From the NCBI GenBank assembly GCA_039519185.1, contig CM076854.1, positions 160,881,434-160,945,433 of the forward strand: a DNA stretch of 64,000 nucleotides. Reading direction: 5' to 3'. The position numbers and the translations under genes were made by a program. Positions 56,116 to 64,000 of the stretch are shown piece after piece. The stretch's first letter is position 1. Each line of letters opens with the position of its first letter. The notes below the pieces were generated by a model. That model did not search any database. It was not told the origin of the DNA and saw only the letters and a program-made list of their open reading frames with translations. This DNA is from Astragalus membranaceus (Eukaryota; Streptophyta; Magnoliopsida; Fabales; Fabaceae).

Positions 56116-57204
56116 TTGAAAAGAATGGCCCAATTCCTTAAGACCTTAAGCGAGATAGGATCCCGTAGGAAAGGTAAGATGATAGTAGGTTCCTCTTCTA
56201 TGAACGCTCAAGAATTAAAAGCTAGAAGTGACCAAGATAATTACCAAAATAGAGAATTAGAAATAGCAGAAATAGAAAACCAATTACAAAGCTGGAAAAT
56301 GGCAGATGTAAAATAGAAAGAGATTTATAAAACCAGTACCTTCGATAGATTTAAAACACATGAAATTAGTCATACAATAGAATCATCCAGATCTATTGTA
56401 CAACATCATGAGACTATTAATCTATTAAATGAAGAAATGATTGAAGACCATGTTAGGCAAGGTTTTCATTACATTCACCTAGGATTAATTCAAGTTTCAG
56501 TTAAGCCTCTCCATAAGCTAGGCTTAAACACACCTTTGTTATTAATCCTACGAGATAGCAGAATTAAAAGATTCCCAGAATCTATTATTGCCATATTAGA
56601 GTCAAATCTAAGTGATGGCCCTGTTTATTTCAATTGCTATCAATTACTCAATGAATTTAGGTAACAGTTCTACAAAGAACTCATTAGTAATTAACATCTA
56701 GTGCTTAGATGATTTATTTGATGAAGGAATAGCAAATATAGATATTTGCTATAGAATCAAATACAAAATTTCTACAATCAATTATAACTTTAAAGCTCTT
56801 AGGAGTTCCCCTAAGAACGAAACCGTTATTATTGAAGCTAATCTAAAGCGCTCAAATATTACCAGACCTAAGAAATTAACAACCTCTGACATTATAGCCA
56901 AATTACCAGAAGAATGGGTTTTAAAAGAAATTGTAGAAATCCCTAAAATGGAGTCTAGAAAACCTAGAGAGTTTATCATAGAAGATGATGGAAGCATCAG
57001 AATTAAAATGAATAGATGCCAATCTATGAGGATGGGCGAACACAGTAAGACTAATCTAGGATCAAGAAGATCTATAGATTCATCCTCTACAATTAATGTT
57101 AACTTGGCAGGAGTAAACTTTACTCCACCAATCCCAAGGACTCTCTATAACCTTCACAGGATTCTGAGTCTCCAACAATGTCCCCAACGGCATCACAAAT
57201 ATTA
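56116..57204 (+). pseudogene. Pararetroviral movement protein region
   Basis: Contains the 30K-type movement core (HVRQGFHYIHLGLIQVSVKP and LLLILRDSRI). A TAG at 56314-56316 and a shift near 56660 break it into three open pieces, the last (56948-57205) in another frame. Movement proteins carry virus between plant cells. This copy cannot encode a complete one. Confidence 0.8.
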
Positions 57205-57486
57205 AATACAATAACTCTTGAAGAAGAGTTTGAAATAGATAAAATCTGGATTAGAGAAGACTTCGAAGAACTTGGTATTTTAATACTTTTACGAAAATAC
57301 AGACTGCAAAATACTTACAGGTATTCTACCGGTATATTAAGAAGAGTAGAATAAACATCTACTTCTTTACATGGTTTGAAGATTACTGTTTGGAAAAAGA
57401 AATAGTAATTCCCCTTCATTAAAGAAAACCATTTAGATGTTAGCAACAGAATTAGCAGGGAATGGAGAACTGCAAACAACAACGTT

Positions 57487-58857
57487 GTGGAGTCAGTTCA
57501 TCCTCCGTTAGAAACTATTGAATTAGAAAGAAATGGAGTTGTATTTGAAGCCTCTCCGTTCAAGGCTCACCGAAGCCAACAACCAGAAGGTAGGGAAATT
57601 GGAAGGATCCAATCCCAGTTAAATTATTCAAACCAAACCTTACACACCATAGCTGAGCAGTTAGATAGGGTAGAACTCCAGTTACAGTTCGATCCCCGCA
57701 TCTCCCAAGCCAGCTCCTCAAAAGAAGTAAACTGTTATAAGGATTATAAACTAGACCCAGATTGTCCTATTTACAAACTTGTTAATGTCCCAGAAAAGGA
57801 CTTAAGAGAAGCAAGATTAGGAATTAGGACAGATGATTTAGTTGAGCAATTAAAGAAGATGACTATCAAAGATAAGTCTCTTCAAGTTAATATGTTATCT
57901 CAAGAATTAGAAATAAATAAATTAGGAGGATCTAGAATGAAGAACACAGGATACTTAGGAAAAACTAGGAATTACTACCCTAGGCCTAGTTATCCAGATC
58001 TTCAATTCAAAGAAAGCTCCTACATGACATGTAGTTCCTATAGTGGAAATTCTGTTGTAGAATGGAACATAGACAGTCACAGTGAGCAGAACATATTAAA
58101 CACCATCCAAGAAATGACCATAGCAGCTACTGCCTTCAAGACAAGTGGAGGCAATACCGACAAGAAAGTAGCTTTATTAATAGTCACAGGCTTTACATGT
58201 CAGTTAAAGGGTTGGTGGGACAACATACTGACAGAAGAAGAAAAGCTATTAATATTAAATGCTAAAAAGAGAGATCCCACTACATGATTAGAAGCAGGAG
58301 AAGATGTCGTAAATACCCTTCTCTATGCCATTACTAAAACCTTTGTAGGAGATCCATTACAGTTGCAAGAGAAAGCTACAGACCAATTAGCTAACCGATA
58401 CTGCCCTACCATGTCTGATTACCGTTGGTATAAAGACATGTTCGTATCCAAATTATACATGCGGGCCGATGGGAACGCAGATTATTGGAAAGAACGATTC
58501 TTAGCTGGACTACCCAAGTTGTTTGGGGAAAAAGTTAAGATGAAAACCAAGGATAAGTTTAATGGTCAAATCCCTTATGGATCATTAACTTTAGGTCAAA
58601 TTTCTAATTATGTGGTAGAAACTGGAATTAATATCTGCACAGACTTTAAGATACAAAACAAAATTAGAAATGAAGTAACTCAGAGCAGAAAGGAATTAGG
58701 TTCCTTCTGTGAACAGTTTGGGATAGAAACCATTAAAGCTCCCAGTAAAGATAAAAGGAAAAAACACTCAGGATCTTATACAAGGAAATCTTACTCAAAA
58801 GGACGAAGATACCCCAAACAGTTACTCAAAGAACTATTCTCACAAAAAGAATTATAG
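57487..58857 (+). pseudogene. Pararetroviral coat protein region
   Basis: Two open stretches in the same frame (57487-58287 and 58363-58857), separated by a TGA at 58285-58287. A coat core with FTCQLKGWWDN and YWKERFLAGLP is recognisable, and a basic Lys/Arg tail follows. The region after 58857 is frame-shifted. Confidence 0.82.
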
Positions 58858-58951
58858 TCAAACCCAAAATAGCAAACAACCCCCTAGGAAGTTCACTGGG
58901 AAGGCCAAAGTTAAAAAAGAATATGGAAGTAGTAGTACCAAAGATATTAAA

Positions 58952-58993
58952 TGTTACAAATGTGGTAGAATCAGACATTATGCAAAAAATTGT
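58952..58993 (+). pseudogene. CCHC zinc knuckle of the coat region
   Basis: The bases encode CYKCGRIRHYAKNC, a CX2CX4HX4C finger that in these viruses binds nucleic acid. It is in a frame different from the preceding open stretch. Confidence 0.85.
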
Positions 58994-59293
58994 AGGGTTA
59001 GCCAAAAAATTAATGAAATTAATAATTTAGAAATACAAGAAGACTTAAAGGAAAGTCTTATTAATATCTTAAAGGGTATTATGATAGTTGATGAGTCTTC
59101 TAGTTCTTCAGAAGAATCCTCTTATGAAGAAGAAGACTATGTCAATCAGGTATTAGGCGACTCTGAATCAGAATAAAGCTCTGATGAAGGCTGTTGTCTA
59201 GGACCTGAATTATGCACTTGTGAAAGCTGTGCAAAAATAGTCAACGTTATTACCTCAGATCAGGCAAATACCCTCATAGGAATTTTAAAGGAA

Positions 59294-59857
59294 ATGCTTG
59301 AGTCAGAACAGAAGAATGACTTCATGAAACAAATTAAGGGAATCATGGAAAAAGAACATGATGACAAAGAAGTAGTTCATAAAATAGAATTCAAAGAAAT
59401 TATAGATAGATTTAAACCAGTTAGCACTAAAACCATTTCTGTTAAAGATTTGCAAAATGAGATAACTCTCATTAAGCAAGAAATCCAGTCCCTAAAACAA
59501 AAGGATCTGGAATTAGATATTAATTACTTAGAGCTCAAAGGAAAGAGCCTATTGGCAACTCACCAAGAAGAAAGGATAGAATCTAGTGAGCCTAAGAACA
59601 CTCACTATATATATATATATATATCCTTATTAAATAAAATGATTGTTCATAAATGGCACTGTCCAATTACTATAGTTATTAAAGAACAAATATTTGAATT
59701 CATAGCCTTAATAGATTCAGGAGCAGATACAAACTGCATCCAAGAGGGACTAGTCCCCACCAAGTACTACGAGAAGACATTAGAAGGATTGAGTGGAGCA
59801 GGAGGTCATAGAGTATATGTTTCTCGGGAGTATGTTATCGTACTCCCTTCCTATTAG
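59294..59857 (+). pseudogene. Pararetroviral aspartic protease region
   Basis: A 187-codon frame with a coiled-coil-like acidic part and then ALIDSGADTNCI, the active-site Asp-Ser-Gly. A short tract of about seven TA units (59604-59620) lies within it. It stops at 59855-59857 and later sequence is in another frame. Confidence 0.85.
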
Positions 59858-60179
59858 TTAAAAAGCTCCATGACTCAACTATATTAGGAACACCCTTTTT
59901 AGCCTTATTATATCCATTCAAAGTCTCCCACACGTCAATAACCACAGAAGCTTTAGGAAAGGAAATCTGTTTTGATTTCATAGAGCCACCCAAAGCTAGA
60001 GAATTAAATGTCCTAAAGGAGGCCTCCACCTCAAGAATTAATCTTATATCTCAAAAGCAAAAACAGATAAATATGATTAATAAAGAAATCCATTATAAAA
60101 AATAGAAGAACAGTTAGCTAACAAAACTGTTCAAGATAAAGTTAAAGAACTACAGGCTAAATTCGAAAGAGACATATGT

Positions 60180-60830
60180 GTGGACCACCCAAATGCTTTT
60201 TGGGAAAGGAAACAACACGTGGTGTCCTTACCCTATGAGCCAGGCTTTAATGAAAGGGACATCCCCACTAAAGCATGGCCCATTCAGATGAATCAGGACA
60301 ATTTGAATTATTGTAAAAAGGAGATCCAGGAATATCTGGAAAAAGGATTAATCAGAGTCAGCAAGTCTCCTTGGAGCCGTGCTGGATTTTATGTAGTAAA
60401 TTCCTCTGAATTAGAGAGAGGAGCACCTAGGTTAGTAATTAACTATAAACCACTAAACAAAGTTTTACAATGGATTAGATATCCCATACCAAATAAAAAG
60501 GACCTTATTGGCAGATTACATAAAGCATCTATCTTTTCTAAGTTTGATATGAAATCAGGCTACTACCAAATACAGCTAGAAGAAAAAGATAAATACAAAA
60601 CCGCCTTCGTAGTACCATTTGGTCATTACGAATGGAATGTCATGCCCCAGGGGTTAAAGAACGCCCCTAGTGAATTCCAACATATTATGAACGACATCGA
60701 TCTTTAATAATTACCAACAATTCACTATAGTCTATCTAGATGATGTCTTGGTATATTCAAACTCAATTAACCAACATTTTGAACACCTAGATAAATTCTT
60801 CAGAATTATTAAAGATAGTGGATTAGTCAT
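60180..60830 (+). pseudogene. Pararetroviral reverse transcriptase, interrupted
   Basis: The frame to 60707 has the RT fingers and palm (KGLIRVSKSPW, RLVINYKPLN, FSKFDMKSGYYQIQL, MPQGLKNAPSEFQ). An apparent 4-bp insertion near 60702 shifts the frame just before the catalytic YLDD, whose codons are at 60733-60744. The LTR inserts 86 bp later. Confidence 0.9.
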
Positions 60831-62824
60831 TGTAGCGACCAAAAAATCCAGAAAGGATTCTTCGAAGTTTTTGAAATGAAGCCGCCACCAAAGTTTAGTT
60901 TAAGGGCAAACATTGGAAAATCCCTATTGAGTGGATAAGGGGGTTTTGCGGACCAGGTTTAGGCTCGGGAGTCGTTTATGCATAGGGAAGGTATTAGCAC
61001 CCTACGACATCATTCCTAAGGAAGGTTACCTTTTAACTAAATGTGTAGAAAAAAATTATTAATCTCAAAAATTATTTTTACCCTTATTTACAAATTAAAA
61101 GAAAAAGGACATGGAAGGAGGAGGACATTTAATTATTTTTTGTTTGTTTTTGAAAAAAAAAGAAATAAGAAATTTATAAAAGGACTAAAAAAGGGTTTTT
61201 ATTAATGCAATTGACAGAGGTCGACCACCCTCTGCTCCTACGTATCTCATGGTAGAGAATCAAATCACACGTAGTTCTTGGTAAAAAATGTTTGTGTGTT
61301 GGTGTTTTTTATTATTTGAATGTTTTTGAAATTTGAAAGACGTTCGAAGTGACCAAACAAATAAATCTAGAGTGGTCACCACTAACAGCCCATTTGAAAA
61401 GGAAGGTATTCACAATGTTCCAACGAGTTAAACTCAGAGTGACCATTGTAAATAACTGATTTGTGACTGAGTGTTTGATTATTTGAAAATGTTTGTTTGC
61501 AAACACGACTCTTTAAAAAGGATTTGAGATTATTTGAATAGGTATTTTTGGACTCTTGAGCCGTGCAACTCATTTATCCCAAAACGATGGCTAACCCGTC
61601 TGTCCGGTCGGCTAAACCCCCTATTTGCTTTTTTATTAAATCCTAGTGATTTAAAGGTCACACTGTGAATATTTTCGTTTGGTAGCTCTAATCACTTTCT
61701 CACCAAAGGCCTCCAGAGCTAAAGTCTCTTTAGTAATATTACCCACAACGATAGGTAACTATCTGGTGTGGAATATCATGAAAGAGCACACTCTGAATGA
61801 GATTCTCATAATAGTCAGACAGAAATCCAGAATGACTATCATTAATAATCTCCACTCGTCCTAAATTTCAAAACAGACCCGGGTATAGGGCCCCACTCAT
61901 AATTGTGTGTAAATGTGTACTTAAAATATGCATAAATAAATAAACAATAAATAAATATGTACATAAATGAATAAATAAACAATAAATAAATATGTACATA
62001 AATAAATAAATAAATAATACATATGTACATAAATAAATACAAAACTAACCTCAAGCTGATCAACACGATCAACGCCGAACCGGACCGAGCAGTCTGGCTA
62101 GGTCAACCGCGAACCAGACTCCTATCAGGTCCATTTTGACCCGAAAATCGCCAAGTAATGGACTGCAAAAGCTAGCCCCAAAAATAATCAAAGACAGGCT
62201 TTTAGTCTAATGGACAGCAAATGCTAGCCCAAAAGAATCAAAGACAAGCTTTTAATCTAATGGACTGCAAAGGCTAGCCCAGAAGATGACTTACCCCGTC
62301 AATTGCCCATGTCCATAATCTTTGCATCTCAACCTCTTTTATAGCCAAAGGCTAGGTAGTTCTTGCTTCTTCCAAGCAATGTGGGATTAAAACAAGATAA
62401 AGGAAGCAATTCCCGTTTTTCTCAAACCAGCCCTCGTAAAAGTGCAATTTCGGATTCGTTAACCGTTGGATCGTCTTCGTTTTTGACAGCCGGTTCGTGC
62501 GACATATATCTTCACATTCACCGTTTGGATCGTCGAGACAAGTTCTGAGGAGAGAGAGAATGAAGAAAGACAAAGAAAGAAGAGGGGAGTGCGACGGAGG
62601 GTGGTGAGTGAAGAGGAATGGGGAGATGAGAGAGAGGGTTACGGGGTGGGAGAGAGACAGGCATGGTGTGGCTACGGCGTTGCAATGGTGAGGGAGAGAG
62701 AGACGACGTTGGCAGTGGGGGTTCGTGAAGTGAGAGAGCGTGACAGAGATGATTTTTGTACGGTGGTGAGAGAGATGTGGTGAGGAGAGAGAAGGGGACG
62801 GTGACGGGGATGAGCATTGACGAC
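60831..62824 (-). repeat. Ogre-type LTR inserted in the pararetrovirus
   Basis: On the plus strand it begins tgtagcgacc, the inverse of the cggtcgctaca end of the LTR at 1126-3428. It shares with that LTR the ggtattagcaccct block, the acgtagttc block, the TATA box and the tandem ctagc-ttttgc segments. Its own far end is not seen because another related LTR starts at 62825. Repeated ataaataaat runs at 61920-62040 have a partner near 2245-2340. Confidence 0.82.
62337..62344 (-). promoter_or_regulatory. TATA box of the right-hand Ogre-type LTR
   Basis: Minus-strand tataaaag in the block conserved with 1941-1948, followed by gaggttgagatgcaaagatt. Confidence 0.65.
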
Positions 62825-64000
62825 TGTTGCGCCCCGAAAAATCCGGTTAAGGATTCCTCAGTTTGACAACGTGAAAAATTTTGAAGCCGCCACCAATATT
62901 TATTTTTTAAAGACTAAAACATTGGAAAAAGTCTTTTGAAAAAGGCAGATGGTCTTTCGAAAACACAGAGATGTAGGTTCGGGGGTCGGTTAGGTACGGG
63001 GAAGGTATTAGCACCCCGCACCTCCTTTCTACCGAAAGGGAACCATTAACTTTGATGCGTGGCTTAGAAAAAGTTGACTTGAAACGATTTTTGTTCTACT
63101 TCCTTTCTTTTTATTTCGTGTGAGAAATGATTTTATTGGGAAGAAAAGTATTTTTGGTATCTTTGAAAAGCGGAACGAAACAAAGATTTTTAAAAGGGGT
63201 GCTTGACGGGTTACAACCCGCTCCTACGTACCCTCTCTGGAAGAGGGATCAAAGCTACGTAGTTCTAGGCTTTTGCGTTTGGAAAACGGTTTAAGGGTTT
63301 TTCGCAATTGGGTGACAAAATGAAGATTTTTTAAAAGTGTGCTTGACGGGTTACGACCCGCTCCTACGTACCCTCTCTAGAAGAGGGATCAAAGCTACGT
63401 AGTTCTAGGCTTTTTTAAAAGTGTGCTTGACGGGTTACGACCCGCTCCTACGTACCCTCTCTGGAAGAGGGTTCAAAGCTACGTAGTTCTCGGATTTTTT
63501 AAAAGTGTTTTTGAGTTTTTGGAAATAAGACTCGAGTGTTCACGAATACCAAACAAGCAATGGCTTCGAGTGGCATTCATTACTAAGTCGAAGGAAAAGA
63601 GTTGGAACCGGTAATCAAGCAAGCAAAGGCTTCGAGTGATTACAAGTAACAACGTTTTATTATCTTTTTGAAAGCATTTTGAAAAAGGGTGAGCATCAGT
63701 GATAATTATCACTAATAACTCGTGTTGTTTTTGAAATTTGGAGTTTATTTATTTTTTAGTTAAGGTGTGGGAGCTTTCATGATAGCCAAACAAGCAAAGG
63801 CTTCGAGTGACCACCACTAATAACTCCTCATCAGCGATCAAACAAGCAAAGGCTTTGAGTGATGGCTAATGATTTATTTAAGAAAATGCCTTAGGTTTTT
63901 TTATTGAAAAAGCATTTGATTTAATTTGAAAATTAGTTCTAAGAAAAAGATGATTTGGAAAAGGATTTCGGAAAAATAAGTAGAACATTTCAACCAACTC
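62825..64000 (-). repeat. Second Ogre-type LTR, running off the window
   Basis: Plus-strand start tgttgcgccccgaaaaatcc, related to 60831, then gaagccgccaccaa and ggtattagcacccc in the same order. It appears nested in the previous LTR with the same orientation. The other border lies beyond 64000. aacaagcaaaggcttcgagt words recur four to five times from 63560 to 63860. Confidence 0.75.
63198..63492 (-). repeat. Tandem triplication of the acgtagttc block
   Basis: The unit tgcttgacgggttacgaccc through gctacgtagttct occurs three times, at about 63200, 63340 and 63425. Only one copy per LTR is seen in related elements here. Confidence 0.88.

Larger units (their letters stand above)
56116..60830 (+). 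mobile_element. Endogenous pararetrovirus (Caulimoviridae), decayed
   Basis: About 4.7 kb of integrated plant DNA virus sequence on the plus strand, in the order movement protein, coat protein, zinc knuckle, aspartic protease, reverse transcriptase. One continuous direction with movement and coat protein ahead of pol is the layout of petuviruses, so a petuvirus-like source is my inference. Stops and frameshifts occur in every domain. An Ogre-type LTR interrupts the RT right after its active site, and the RNase H and the rest are not in the window. No tRNA-Met primer site was seen upstream. Confidence 0.88.

Noticed and set aside
62560..62817. Arginine- or Ser/Pro-rich frames on both strands
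   Set aside because: gagaga-rich LTR leader sequence, with no domain.

Overview
The window looks like repeat-rich nuclear DNA of a flowering plant. A papilionoid legume (clover, medick, pea or vetch group) is my inference, from Ogre/Tat-type LTR elements whose primer site reads TGGCGACTTC, SIRE-like copia elements, and host gene fragments that match plant families. There is no bacterial gene organisation. I find only two credible intact host genes, both single-exon LEA_2/NDR1-HIN1-like membrane proteins on the minus strand (22005-22637 and 35786-36397). Almost everything else is transposable elements, broken gene fragments and AT-rich spacer.

Layout. 325-14761: a minus-strand Ty1/copia element (LTRs 325-1084 and 14004-14761, 5-bp target duplication atatc) with an 8.7-kb non-coding Ogre/Tat-like element (1126-9791, target duplication ccagg) nested in the last codons of its pol gene. 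15762-15906: a tRNA-derived SINE with a 19-bp duplication. 16940-20262: a 5'-truncated, decayed L1-type LINE. 22.0-26.6 kb: the first LEA_2 gene, a LINE scrap, a hAT-like scrap and two SINE-like inserts. 26624-32250: a complete but internally deleted SIRE-type copia element (target duplication gagac) whose LTR promoter carries about 13 copies of an ATCGAT-centred motif. 32.7-35.4 kb: a MITE-like stretch, a chimeric polyadenylated retroposon made of antisense Ogre-type LTR plus an unrelated tail (20-bp duplication), a chromovirus chromodomain remnant and a CACTA terminus. 35786-36397: the second LEA_2 gene. 37160-42856: a Tat-type Ty3/gypsy element reduced to LTRs, integrase and a broken antisense gene.

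43.6-53.2 kb is a mosaic of captured or duplicated host gene pieces: a KH-domain exon, two citrate synthase exons and a B3-like/pseudobarrel exon. A 2.3-kb solo LTR, a MULE-type MITE and a hAT element are inserted among them, and the mosaic ends in a Helitron-like 3' terminus at 53232. 53233-55229 holds three exons of a broken S28 serine carboxypeptidase gene, cut by a second Helitron-like terminus on the opposite strand. 56116-60830 is a decayed endogenous pararetrovirus (Caulimoviridae, petuvirus-like order) interrupted after its reverse transcriptase YLDD by an Ogre-type LTR (from 60831). A second related LTR begins inside that one at 62825 and runs to the window edge.

The clearest stories are about sequence history. 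Several insertions are proved by target-site duplications, and one MITE has its empty site preserved in a duplicated copy about 3.2 kb away. The chimeric retroposon at 33358-34043, the ATCGAT promoter array and the gene-fragment mosaic ending in a Helitron tail are the best candidates for something not already described. All identifications come from reading the sequence and recalled family motifs. No database search was run.
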